This document shows positions 1 through 11,402 of a stretch of DNA of 64,000 nucleotides, in pieces (position 1 is the first letter of the stretch; each line of letters starts with the position of its first letter). The DNA lies in assembly GCF_963583255.1 (NCBI RefSeq), contig NC_084814.1, positions 23,830,315 to 23,894,314 of the forward strand, given 5' to 3'. The notes under the pieces were generated by a model. The model had not been told where the DNA came from. It made no database searches and saw only the letters and a program-made list of their open reading frames with translations. A program made the translations under genes and the position numbers. The stretch comes from Pyrus communis (taxonomy: Eukaryota > Streptophyta > Magnoliopsida > Rosales > Rosaceae).

Positions 1-2759
1 GAAGATCTTGGGCAAGTCTGTCAGATTTGATACGTATACAAGTGAAGTTGGAGCAAATGACTGGATAAACGCAGGTTGTTTCAACCAATCTTTTGATAGG
101 TATGAACCCTTGTATCCGTACTTCTTAAGTGTCTCCACAAATTTGTCCTCAAACCTCTTACCATCTGCCCACTTCACCTGTCATAAATTAAAACATCAGG
201 TAAGTGTTGTACAAAAGAGAAAGATATCCATCAGATTCAGCACCCGAAATGGTGGCAGAGATTCCATGTCCTGATGCTTTCTTACGTAATTAGTAAGTGC
301 GAAACTTGAGTTGTTTCCATCCGTTAATAAAAAAAACTCTAGAACTAGACTGTGACAGATTAGAATAAAATAAAAAATGCTAATCACATTCTGTGAAACC
401 ATTATTTGTGGTAGCTTTCAGGATACTTACATGTTGGTTGATCAATACTGGATTTTTAATCTCCGGATATATTCCAACAACTCTGGGTGCGTCCAGTGCG
501 ATTGAAATGTACTCTTCAAAAGTAATAATCGGATATTTTCCTGAGGAATGCATCAGAGAAGTATATCTCAACCATCCTTATATTTCCATCTATATAAATG
601 AATATCTTTTACTCAGAATTCGGAAACAAAACATATGCTATTTAATGCAAAAAATTATTTAAGTGTAGCAATATTACATTACATATAGCACGTTCTATAC
701 AACGACCTAGGGAATTAGCACTGTGAGTCAAGTGGTGAGATGCGTCACAGTAAAGCTTAAGCACATGGTCTATCTAAATGCTCGATCAAGCTCAAAACAT
801 AAGCTAACAATATAGCGCTCGCATGATTTTAAAGCCACAAGATAAAGCTATTAATGGTTAGAAATCTGATACTGGAATAAGGTCTCTATCATCAAATAGT
901 CAGTAACAGAAAGTAATAAAAGATGCATGCTAAAATTAAGAGTTATTTACCGAGATAGGTACTCACCATTATATTGTTGATCCCGAAATGGGTATCTCTG
1001 CTTCACTCGTAATGACTTCAGTTCTTTTAGTGTAAAATCAACTGCATACAGGTTAAAGTAACTTTTAATTTCACAGTTGGCGATAAAGACATCACAAAAA
1101 GTAAAGATAGAAGTATAAGAATTTTGGGAGTTGTGGTAAACTAACAAAACTTATCACTTGGGCGTTCAACCGTCACTTAGAAGATGGGATGTACAAAGAT
1201 ACCCATCAACACAATGCGATCAATGTTCAGTGAGGTTAACGATTTAAAAAAGTGTTGCCAGCAGAAGGGCTTCACGTACCAGTAAAAAAACCGGTAGTGT
1301 TGATCCCTTGAACTTCATAGGTTCTTTTACGATCTGCAAATTCCTTGTGTTTGGCAATATCAGTTGTATCATCAAGGGTCACATCATGAAAGCATATAAG
1401 AACACCATCTTTAGAAGATAGGATATCCGTTTCAATGAAGTCTGCACCCTCTTCAATAGCTCTCTGCAAGAATGAATGTTTTAGTACCCGTGTACCGGGA
1501 ACAGCTTTTCATCAAGTGAATGAAGCTTAATAAAACGCATACAATATGTAACTATGCCCATATTTAGTGAATTATTACCATGTATGCAGCAGCAGTTTCT
1601 TCAGGAATCTCTCCACTTGAACCTCGATGAGCAATGTTGTATGGACGAGAAGTTTGTAGAGGCTGTCTATTGGTGGCATCGGCTGTTTTGCTAGGAAGCG
1701 GACAGATTGGCCTTCCGGAACACCCAACAAGGAGCAGTAGGAACACGAGAGGTGCAAAGCCTGTCAAATACAACTTATGAGTCTTACTAGTTTAGATTGG
1801 CATCCAACTTATGAGTCTTAACACTATACCATTATCATACATACAAGCCGAAATAATATCATCGCCATATGCGCTACAAACTAACCTGTGCCTTCCCATA
1901 TTTAGAAACCAATTGGCTCCTTCAACTAAAAACGCCTACTTATAAATAGTATTAAAAAAACAACCTGACATTACCCCTACATCAAAAAAATTTGCCAAAT
2001 TAGGAAACACTCAAGGCATATTTCAACTAAATATCAATTTCCCAGCACTGCAAAACTGAAAAATATACTCCAAAATCACCAAATTTGCTTCAAACAAATT
2101 AAATGCAAGCTTCCCCCGACGCGAAAAGTCCACCTGGACACCCGACTTTTGGTGTCGGCCAGCACTCCTCGAATTCCGGTATTCACACTGGACATCCGGA
2201 TCGGGGTGTGCCAGTCAAACTAATCAAACAGACCCGGTCACCCAGATAAGCAATTGCCAGGGGCAAACAAGACAGAAAACCAATATCAGAAGCACATCAA
2301 CCACCACCAAGGAAACAAAGAATCAGACTTTTTACAAAATTCAACAAAACCCAGTAATCATTCACATAAAAACATTGAAAAAATCACGTCAACAATTAAA
2401 ACTCTAAAAAAAAGAGCAAAAAGTTCAATCTTTGGAGCCAATTTTGCAGCTTAATTTCTACAAAATTGAATAAAAAATAAAAATAAAAATAAAAAAACAG
2501 TAATCATGCATTCACATACAGATATTGAAAAACTCACACGATCAACAATTAAAACTCTAAAGAAGGAGCAAACATTTCAATCTTTGGAGCCAATTTGCAA
2601 CTTAATTTCCACAAAACTGGAAGAAAAAAAACCCAGCAACCATTCACATACAAACATTGAAAAAATCACACCACCACCAGAAAAAAAGACTAAAACTGGA
2701 GCAAAAAATTAATCTTTGGAGTAAAGTTGGGTTGTTAGCTTACAGTGTGAGGAAGCCAT
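1..2759 (-). CDS. GDPD: Glycerophosphodiester phosphodiesterase, GDPD5/6 type (5' part, cut by window edge)
   Basis: Hydrolyses glycerophosphodiesters to glycerol-3-phosphate and an alcohol, in phosphate recycling. I assembled six exons on the minus strand: 2744-2759, 1579-1760, 1280-1463, 967-1041, 431-540 and <1-177, all with GT..AG introns and matching phase. Exon 1 encodes only MASSH plus one base; joined to exon 2 it gives a hydrophobic N-terminus (FAPLVFLLLLVGC) that looks like a signal peptide, so the product is probably secreted or vacuolar. The GDPD core is clear: catalytic HRGSSGEIPEET, then FIETDILSSKDGVLICFHD with the metal and active-site E, D and H, then PRVVGIYPEIKNP. Exon 6 stays open to base 1, so the C-terminal part lies outside. 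The 983-bp first intron holds a tandem repeat. The family call follows the sequence pattern; choosing GDPD5/6 over other GDPDs is from memory. Confidence 0.9.
2345..2732. repeat. Degenerate tandem repeat, about 2.7 units of 130-147 bp, in GDPD intron 1
   Basis: Three successive blocks share the order 'cag(t/c)aaccattcacata', 'attgaaaaa', 'caattaaaactctaaa', 'gagcaaa' and 'aatctttggag'. They begin near 2352, 2499 and 2632. The third, most diverged block ends about ten bases from the donor of exon 1. It looks like old local duplication inside the intron; no coding potential is seen. Confidence 0.75.
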
Positions 2760-2829
2760 GGCGTTTTCCCAGAGCTTCTCTCTCTCTGCCTGGTTCCTAC
2801 AGTGTTTCTTAAGCTGCAGAGCCTTTTAT

Positions 2830-4215
2830 TCCTAAGGTGGTGAAATCCTGTGCGACCGAGAGTTTTATAGCACCAGAGAATTTGGCGCCGTGGATCTAGC
2901 TGTGAACCAAGGATATTCCCTCCAACAGATGAGATTTCACCGGGAAACTGATTTTAAAAATTAATTTATGTCTTTATATAAACTAAACTTTTTAGGAGTA
3001 CGAGGATAAATTCAGTCGCAAATTTATGGATCGATATCGGTTGCTTTTGACGGAAGTTAGTAATGGGTGGATGTATCTAACTCATTCATATTTTAGTCTA
3101 AATTAGAGAATCAATTTAAAAAAAATTAAAAATTCGAAATCTACAATGAGTTTGACAAATTTTTAGTAGTGAGGTAAATATTATTGATGTTCATTATTTT
3201 GAGTTTTGACAAATTTTTAAAATTCGAAATCTACAATGAGTTTTGACAAATTCGTAGATATAGGATGAGTTTTCATTTCGCCCACTTTTATATTGATCTT
3301 TAATTTTTTAGACATAAATATCGACAATTTCACGGATATTTACGTATTGGACGGCAATACCGGCTGACTTGTGTGATGGACACGTGGAGTGTGGTGATTG
3401 GGTTTTTTGGTCTTTGATAGTTGCCGGTTATCTTACTTAAAACACCAGTTGGCGTTGACTGAATGGTGACTTGTCGTATGCGTCGTGATATAGACTTCCG
3501 TTTGGAAATTGACAATGGGGAATGGAGAATAGTACAGAGACATTAAAATATCGGTGTTTTAAATCTACGTTTCATAATTTATGTTAAATTTTTTATATTA
3601 TAATGTCATTTTCGCATTAAGGATCAATCATGTGAAGAAAATACATGTGCGTCCAGTGATAGATTTGGGCACTTGGGATCGAAACCGAAACCGAAACATG
3701 AACAAATTGGATCGAAAGTTAAAATAACGGTTTAGTTTTGGATCCTAATATTTAGAACCGAACTGCATAATATAAAACAACATTTAATTTAATAATTAGC
3801 AAATTAAGTGCTGGAGTTGTAGTCGGTTATTTGGTGGAGTTCATACATGAATTTTGATTTGGATACTTGAATTTTAGTACAGTGGTTATTAGTTGCTGGA
3901 ATTTTTGTTTCCCTTTTGATTTGGAAACAAACCAAGAGATTTCCTTGAATTTTACATGGTGGTTATCAATTTGGTTTTACAAACTGTAAATTGTTCTTTC
4001 CCCGTTTAGGAGCCAAAAACAAACTGAAAAAACTATTAAAAATAAACAAAAATTGAAAACCCAAACCGAAACAAGCTTGTAAAGTAAGCCCAATTTTTTA
4101 ACGGGACTATAAGTTAGGTCTAAACTGTAACAAAAAATGTTTGAAATTGAACCAAACCAAAATCAAATGGTTCAGTTACTTCGGTTCCCACTGTCAAACC
4201 AAACCAAAATCGAAG
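2830..4215. other. Intergenic: GDPD upstream region, no gene seen
   Basis: AT-rich sequence upstream of GDPD with no credible coding exon. Around 3655-4197 a block starts with repeated 'gaaaccgaaacc' and ends with the rough complement 'ggttcagttacttcggttccc'. This resembles the ends of old hAT-type elements, but the ends are too eroded to fix. Confidence 0.4.
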
Positions 4216-4880
4216 GATAAAGTTTCCCACTTGTAAAAATTAAGAGAGTTTTAGAACTTTATTTGAAAAAAAAAAAAGAGATGAAGAAGAGATCCACAGC
4301 ATTAAAAACTCAATAAGGAAGAAATATAGAACCTTGAGATTTTGTTTAATGGAGTTTAAATGAATGAGATCTAAAGGAAAGGAGAGTAGAAAAAATAGAA
4401 GAGAATCCAACTATAAAAAGGAAAGCCTAACCAAACAAACTCAAGTTGGATATAGTACAAAACCAACAAGTTATGAAGAGACCGAATATTTGTAACAAGT
4501 TAGGAGGGGATCGAAAGTATATATCCTTCACATCCATAAATTCAATGTCCCATGAACTAAGAGGTTTTGAACTTTGGAAGTATCGCAAAATCGACAAGGT
4601 ACAAGGTGATCAGAAGTCCGCTCGATATTCTTTGTCCGAGTGCTTTGGCGGAACTATACTAATCAAGAGGCAAGCGTTCATGTATATGTCCAAATGCACA
4701 AGCTTCAACAACCACACTTATACAAAGGACTTTATATATTGTAATATACGGAGTAAACATCATCATAAAATTAGAGCTAATTGCTCAAATGAGGGTGCTT
4801 ATATTTTAATTAACATTCAGTTCATTAAAAAGTTGATATCAGTTACATTCCTAAGGGGTGACGGAGCCACCACCGTCAAC

Positions 4881-5377
4881 CTAATCAGAAGAAGGGCGGA
4901 CAAATATATGCCGCAAAGGATTGGCGACTTCCTTTCCACCGCCATGCTTAATGAATTCGGCAGGGGAGTGGAAGAGGCCATGACAGACACACAAAATGTG
5001 GACCTCGCCATCACGGGCATACAATATTCCTTCTATCTGTCTTCCCCCTTCTCCAGTGGTTCTCACTGAAACCATATCGTCCCCATCATTCTGGGGAACA
5101 CTTCCAGTGGAATGTTTGACCCTCTTTGGTGTACTTTGTGAAGGGCCAACCTCTTCTGTAGTGGCCGCTGTTACAGACGTGGCTACTGGTGTAACATTCC
5201 TTTGGGAATTCAACGTCTGAACACTTACCGCACCTGCATGGAATTTACACAAGTTCAAATCTTTGACGAAGAAAACCAAACGAATTAGGTGAATGTTTCA
5301 GGTCAATGAAAGTAAAATCCTCTATTCATTTCAGTCTGAAACTAGCAAGTTGTCTCAAAATGTTATTGTTCTTATTG

Positions 5378-5414
<37 letters not shown>

Positions 5415-7830
5415 GACATGACTTGGCTAAAGTCATGAATGCATTCTTGTAAGCAATTGGGATAGAAATTCTAACGAGTGGTTTTAGAGTACTTGGAATT
5501 GACTCTGCATAAACAATTTATTTAACAGATGTTGAGGAAAGCTAGAACGATATGCATCATGATATTGTACACAGATTTTGTTGATTTGAAATTGGATAAA
5601 CATTTATGAGACGTGGATACGAGTTTTATTTAGAGAAATCAATCAATCATGCACGTCCTTTACCCTTTACGTTTCAAGTCAAAAACAAGAAAGAACCGAA
5701 CTCCAACATATGATCACAGAAACAACATGCAGATAACATAGTTGAGCAAGAATTTGAATATAAAAACCTATATGTTGTCTCAAGGTATCAAGGTTCAAGT
5801 TCTCCAGTTTAATTATGTGTCTGTGCGTGTAGATCTATAAATTCCGTATACATCTAAGAAATTTACATATTAGGCTGATAAATCGATGTTTCCACTTCAG
5901 AAATTGGCATATTAGGTTGATAAACCGGCTCAGATCTATATCCCAAACCCACCTGAACTGAAGGAAAACTATATTTTTCTGGATCTATTTGAATCTAAAG
6001 ATATATATCAACAGATTTGCCATAATGAAACTATGAGATTTCTAAATTCTAAGACGAGACTTTTACAAACTAATATTCCAAAAATGAAGAGAGAAGAACA
6101 ACAAAACTCTTTCATCAAGCATGGTCAAAAAAGTTATAGTCACAATGCTGAACCGGAAGTTAAAAAACCAGCAAGTATATATATACAGGGGAAGGAATTC
6201 CTAAACTGTTGATCAAAACTATTACTTTATGGTGAAGAGACCAACTAACTCCGACTCAAAACATGAACTATTTTGTGTGACTTGCAAGTTTCCATAACAG
6301 TAAAGTTTTGGAATGTCACTTACACATTATGCGCAACAACACAAGTAACCCGTAACTAGGCAACACTACATAAGAAATTTTTTTGACTTAATTACTAAAA
6401 TGGACTGTAAAGATGAAAGTTTTGATTTTGATTAGCTTCTATTGGTCTTATATGTAATGTTGTCAATACGTTGTTGGATAGACTTTTATTTTCATTTCTA
6501 TCAATACGCAATTAATTAGTTTTATTTTTCCATTTGATTCATTATGCGATACAGTTTGACCTAATTTTTGTCGGCACTCGAATGTTTCTCATATTCGATA
6601 CTCGTGTTCACCAATCATTGCCATCTTTAACATCGTTGACTAAGCAAAAAAAACTATAAATTGTCTTTCCTCGTGGGCGCCGTAAATTGTCGTCTTTGCT
6701 TCCCTAGTTGTTATATCATTTTGCTACACGTTTCATGATCAATTCGAATGTACCAACTACTGAATCTTATCAATTACCCTAACTACCGAATCGTATCAAT
6801 AACCCTAACTACCCAATCATATCAATTTTTATCTTTTATTCTTCACATCCAGGATTACTTCCATAACGAACTGTATCGATTACCTAACAACCAATCATAT
6901 TAATTACCCTAACTTGCCAAATCGTATCAATTTTACCCTAAAAACCAAATCGTAACAATTTTATCTAATTTTCTCTTCCACGATCCAATTCCAAAAGTTT
7001 TAATCGTGACCTTCCACAGAGAATTAGGGTTTTCTACTTTCATTTTCAATTAGTTAACTAGTTCCTCTTTAATTAGCTATATATAACACACCATGCATAT
7101 ATCTACGAAGTACGAACTAAAACAGAAAATTATATAAAAAAAACACACACACAAACATATACTATCTTTTTATTTCAACAGAAAACACCATGCTGCAAAA
7201 AATCATATGACAAGATCAAACAATCGCAACTTAATCTCAAGCTTAACATTAAAACGGTAAACAAAAGCGAGCATAGACAAATTATCAGATTTGAAGTTTG
7301 ATGTGTGGCTTACCCTCTGCAGCACGAGACACAGTGAAATATCCCTCCTCTTTGTAATGATAGACTGTATCCAAAGCCCCGGCACCGTTAGAAGCACAAG
7401 ACGCACTACACACCGCCAGATCTGCTGGAGCTGCCGGAGCTGCTAAAGCCCTAGCCACCTCCGGCAAAGCAGCTGGTTGCTGGCTCATCTGCCTCTGAGC
7501 TATCTTCTGTTTGGTCTCCGGCCTTCTCAAGGCTAGAACGTCCTTGTGCCTGATCGCCAACCTGGACTCTGATGGAAGAGAGCTTGCCCTTGGAAGCCGT
7601 ATAGCACGAATCGGAGCAGCAGCCATCTGCGGCGCCTTTTGGGTTTCTTGAAGCCTCAAGACCCTGGCCTCCGTGGAGGACCGGTCGAGAGGGTTTTGGT
7701 TGGAATTATCAGTGTAAATCCCGCTGAGAGAGATTTCCAGGTTGAGGTCCGGGATTTGGGAATCGACGGTGTTGTTTTGAATGTTGGCGTTGTTGGGTTG
7801 AGAAAGGTTGTCTTTGTTTGCGGCGGCCAT
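4881..7830 (-). CDS. AFP: Ninja-family / AFP-like transcriptional co-repressor adaptor, copy 1
   Basis: Two exons: 7314-7830 (start codon at 7830, 172 codons plus one base) and 4881-5233, joined by a 2.08 kb phase-1 intron; product 289 aa. Three family parts are visible. DLNLEISL at residues 28-35 is an EAR motif, which in this family recruits TOPLESS co-repressors. A basic stretch near residues 95-117 ([14 protein letters not shown]) corresponds to the family's B motif and a likely nuclear signal. The C-terminal Jas-interacting domain reads [20 protein letters not shown], then [19 protein letters not shown] proteins repress ABA or jasmonate responses through ABI5-like bZIPs or JAZ proteins; which applies here cannot be told. 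At 289 aa it is shorter than typical AFPs. It is paralogous to the gene at 17570-20658. Confidence 0.85.
5379..5412. repeat. (AT)n microsatellite in AFP copy 1 flank
   Basis: Uninterrupted AT dinucleotides just 5' of AFP exon 2 on the minus strand, that is, inside the intron. The right copy has only 'tatataaaatg' at the matching place, so the expansion is specific to this copy. Confidence 0.9.
6760..6965. repeat. Irregular intronic repeat containing ACCCTAA monomers
   Basis: Roughly 24-28 bp units such as 'ccgaatcgtatcaa' followed by 'ttaccctaact' recur seven or eight times inside the AFP copy 1 intron. Each unit carries a single plant-telomere-like CCCTAA, spaced by non-telomeric sequence. 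The repeat also exists in the AFP copy 2 intron, so it predates the duplication. Confidence 0.7.
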
Positions 7831-8265
7831 TGCAGACAGGAACTGAGCAGATTGGACTGAAAAACGATTTGTATAAGCTTCTTCTGCAGCAGAAAAAAAA
7901 AGCTAAAGTTAGGGCAAAACATGAAAATTTTCATTGTATGGTTTTTGACAGGATAAATTGTAAGTACAGAAAACACAATGAAAAATGTAGTTTGTGACCC
8001 AATTTTTGAAACTGCATGCAGCAAGAAAATGAAGAAGAATGAGAAATTCAAAAACCCAGTAACCGCAAAATTTAATCTTTGACCCAATTTTTAAAACCCA
8101 GAAACGGTTACATGGGATTTTAAAGTTACCATGAAAAATTCAATCTTTAACCGGAATTTTTAGAAAATGAGAGAGAGAGAGGGAGATGAAGCAAACCCAG
8201 AAAGGATTAGATGGGTTTTTGAAAATACCATTAAGAATTAGAAAAGAAAAAAGAGACAACCACAC

Positions 8266-8275
<10 letters not shown>

Positions 8276-8296
<21 letters not shown>

Positions 8297-8300
8297 GATC

Positions 8301-8343
<43 letters not shown>

Positions 8344-8610
8344 AAACCCAGAAAGGCAGGCTTACAAGGGTTTTGTGACAAGACTGATGCTCCTGCAACC
8401 AACTATTCTCTCTCTCTCTCTGTGCAAATACAGAAATGCAAACTGATGTGTGAAATTTGGAGCTGGGTAGGGGAGATATATATTCGAAATCGGTGAGGAA
8501 AAGGGTTTGAAGGTGTTACAGTTGCTGCATTTCTCAATCCCCACGTGGTTACAAGAGAGCACAGTGTTGTAATTAAGGAGAATGGTTCACATTTTCTACG
8601 GTTACTCTTT

Positions 8611-8645
<35 letters not shown>
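8276..8645. repeat. (TA)n(GA)n and (CT)n microsatellites upstream of AFP copy 1
   Basis: TA then GA tracts occupy 8277-8338 and a CT tract 8613-8645, with a shorter CT tract at 8408-8421. They lie 0.4-0.8 kb upstream of the AFP start codon, in the probable promoter or 5' leader. Equivalent tracts with other lengths occur upstream of copy 2. Confidence 0.85.
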
Positions 8646-8649
<4 letters not shown>

Positions 8650-8827
8650 GCATTTGCAATTTGGAGCTCCATGACTTTGCTCCTTTCCCACCACCTGTGA
8701 CTCATCTTAGCCGTTTCTGCGTTTTCCTCTTTCTCTTATGGATTTTTGTTTGCAATTGTGAGGAAAAATGAGGACAATTTTGAAAACGTTCAGGATTATT
8801 GCCAGGGCGACTATATTTTTTGGGAGT

Positions 8828-8998
8828 AAGATTCTCTCCCTCCTATTACCATCTCCTTCCATCCCCTTCTCTCACACTCTTCTTTCTGTCTTATTCTCTA
8901 TATAAAAAAAATTCAAAACAAGATGTAGACGTGACATAATTGCAACCGTTTAAATAGGAGGGGATAGAAGGGGAGAGAGATAGGAGGGGAGAGAATTC
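8828..8998. mobile_element. MITE with pyrimidine-rich terminal inverted repeats, left copy only
   Basis: The left end 'gattctctccctcctatt' pairs with the reverse complement of the right end 'aggaggggagagaattc'; about 171 bp in all. The right duplication copy lacks it here, where 'gcgactatat' runs on directly. A related element sits at 23428-23576. Confidence 0.6.
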
Positions 8999-9670
8999 AA
9001 TTTTTTTTTTTTTTAGGGGCTTTTAGATCTAGGTCCAAAAACATAGATGATTTTTAGGAGTGAGTCCAATTACCTAATTATATATATTTATTTTTTTAGT
9101 GCTCATTTTATATTTTCTAAAAATATTAAAAATCAATTAAAATCTTCTAATATTATGCATTTTCAACCCCAAAAAAATATAATTAATATCATATAACAAA
9201 AAAAAAAATATATTGACATAAATCTATCTGCAAATCATTCTACCCTAACTCAAGTAACAAATATGAATGTATATCATACCTATAAGTAAGATATGAAACC
9301 TAACTAAAAAGTAGAAAAAAAACATAATATATCTACAAGCAAGACACATGAATCTTACTTGATTATAAAAAAAAATATATGTTATATAGGTAGATAAATA
9401 TAATTAACCTATGATATAGGTTGATTATAAAATTAAAAAATAAAATCTATAAATGGGGTTTAAAACGGGGTAAAGAACAAGAAAGAACAAAAAAAAAAAA
9501 ATAATAATCAAAGAGATATTTAGGAAGAAATTTAATTTTTATAATAAATCTTATCATTAAAGAGATAATTATTGATAATAAATAATAAGATTTAAGGAAT
9601 TGGACTTATTTTAATAAATTGGACTATTCCTACTATTCGCTCAAAAAATTAGACATATATGAAGTTGTTC
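8999..9670. other. AT-rich insertion specific to the left duplication copy
   Basis: About 670 bp of very AT-rich sequence with several A-runs and no coding potential, absent from the right copy. It follows directly on the MITE at 8828-8998, so the two may have arrived together or in succession. No clear ends or target duplication were found. Confidence 0.5.
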
Positions 9671-10639
9671 CTTTTTTTTACCACTTTCATGTACTAGGTG
9701 ATGTGGCAATTGACACATAATCACATTTAATGAGATAAGCGCATTAATTAACATGACATATACATATCAGTTGTCATGTCACGTGGTAACTGAATGTAGT
9801 AAAAAAATATGCAGGTCTTCCTAGCATTTCCCTTGTGTCCTAGCACATAATGCTATGGTTGTAGTCTATACGTGCCATGTAAATCTTTCTCGTCGAATAA
9901 GAGCAACTTATATAGAACGAGTTTACCCGTCACCATGTATGACTACTCGTTGACAAAAACTTACACACATCTTTCTATCACTAGCACATGACGCTACGGT
10001 GGAAGTTACTTGTGCTATATAAATCTTTCTTGTTCTTCAAATGAGAGAAACTTGTATAAAACAAGTTCACCGTTAAGCGATGTTTCAATCCAATATATCT
10101 TGTTATGAAAAATATTTATCCGTGACAATGCTTAATTGCGACTACGTGAAGATAACCCATTTTACGTAATAGTTTTCCTTTAAGAGGAGTGGAAGGAGTG
10201 AAAGCTGGTATGGAAACATTTTTCTGTGTTGGCTTTGCAAGAGGGACTTGTAACGCATTTCCTAATTCTCGATGCCCTAGCAAAGCAATCCCCACTTGAA
10301 ATTTCACTATTTTTAAAAGATTTGTTCACACTTGTTTGCACCTCTTTAGAAAACATTAAATCAAACTCTTTCAATTCAATTTAATCTTATCCATGAATTT
10401 TTTTTCACAAGCTAATTAGATTTTAAAATTTCAAAAGAAAAAGAAAAGTCTAATTACACAAAAAAGAAATTGAAACACGGTATGAAAGTGCTAAAAAATT
10501 GTCTGACCAATTAAACTAACTCAAATTTATTATATACCGATCAAGACGAGAGCTACCAATTGTATTTGACTCATTTAGCATCTCTAAAATCATTTTACTA
10601 ATTAATTAGAATTCACAATTATATAAATCTTTACACTTT

Positions 10640-11000
10640 GTGCAAGGAAATCCAACACCAAAAACTCGGCGAAGACTTTCAGATTAAAACCCGTGGCGAG
10701 GAATTGAGGGAAGAGTCTCTCTCTCTCTCTCTCTCTCAGATTCGATGTGACAAGTGTGGGCCATGCAGCAACATTACAGCAAGGTGCCAAGTCAGCGAGG
10801 CGGGACCTGTAACTCCCCACAAGTTGTAGGCCCAAGTGTTGCACCCCTCGTACGGACGACGTCGTGGGTTGTTGTGTCGGTGCGCTTCACTGTCAGGCTA
10901 CATGCACGGTGGGCCAAGATCTCGCGTTAGGCGCCGGGAACACTCGGAGTCTCAAACCAACGGCTGCCAAGTGGAGATAAAAACTCAATGGGGGAACAAG
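10640..11000. other. GC-rich conserved block, function unknown (left copy)
   Basis: A compact GC-rich stretch in otherwise AT-rich DNA, including a (CT)n tract at 10709-10738. It shares long collinear segments with 23135-23412 in the right copy. No reading frame is kept open in both copies, so it is not obviously protein-coding. It could be a promoter or leader of an unseen transcript, or an old repeat. Confidence 0.45.
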
Positions 11001-11070
11001 GCAATGTTTCGAATTTGCATGTAGAAGGGTGAAAACGCTTTTTTGATAGCATGAAGTGCATTTCAGAGAA

Positions 11071-11239
11071 TAAAGAAGCTAAAGTATAGTTGGTTAAAGT
11101 TTGTTTGTGTCTTTTTTGTAAATTGTTATTTCAGTTAAGGGTATTAGTGCAATCTATTAGAAAGCCCAAGATTATTTATAACAAATTTGTTGTAATTATT
11201 CATTGTATTGAATGAAACAGTAATCCTTCAGTTTCTATA
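11071..11239 (+). repeat. 5' LTR of the Copia element
   Basis: 169 bp, collinear with the 3' LTR; it starts TAAAGAAGC where the 3' LTR has TGTAAATAAGC, a 2-bp loss at the terminus. It ends TTTCTATA before the remnant primer binding site. Confidence 0.9.
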
Positions 11240-11402
11240 TAGTATCACACCCGTCTCACCTCACGGCTCCCTCTCCCTCGATCCTCTTCGCTCTTGCTCC
11301 CAATCTCTGATTTTCTTCATCAATCTTGCTGAAATTGTTCATCGTTCTTCTTTGATCACCACCTTTGTGCTGTTGATTGGTGTTTTTCTCTCTACAATCG
11401 CC

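Noticed and set aside
5047..5220. Plus-strand open frame opposite AFP exon 2, and similar frames opposite other exons
   Set aside because: Antisense shadows of the real coding exons, which carry conserved domains.
6760..6965. Interstitial telomere array
   Set aside because: CCCTAA occurs once per 24-28 bp among other sequence, not as consecutive TTTAGGG units.
8186..8705. Open frames over the GA/CT microsatellites
   Set aside because: They encode only alternating R/E or S/L from simple sequence, with no conservation in the other duplication copy.
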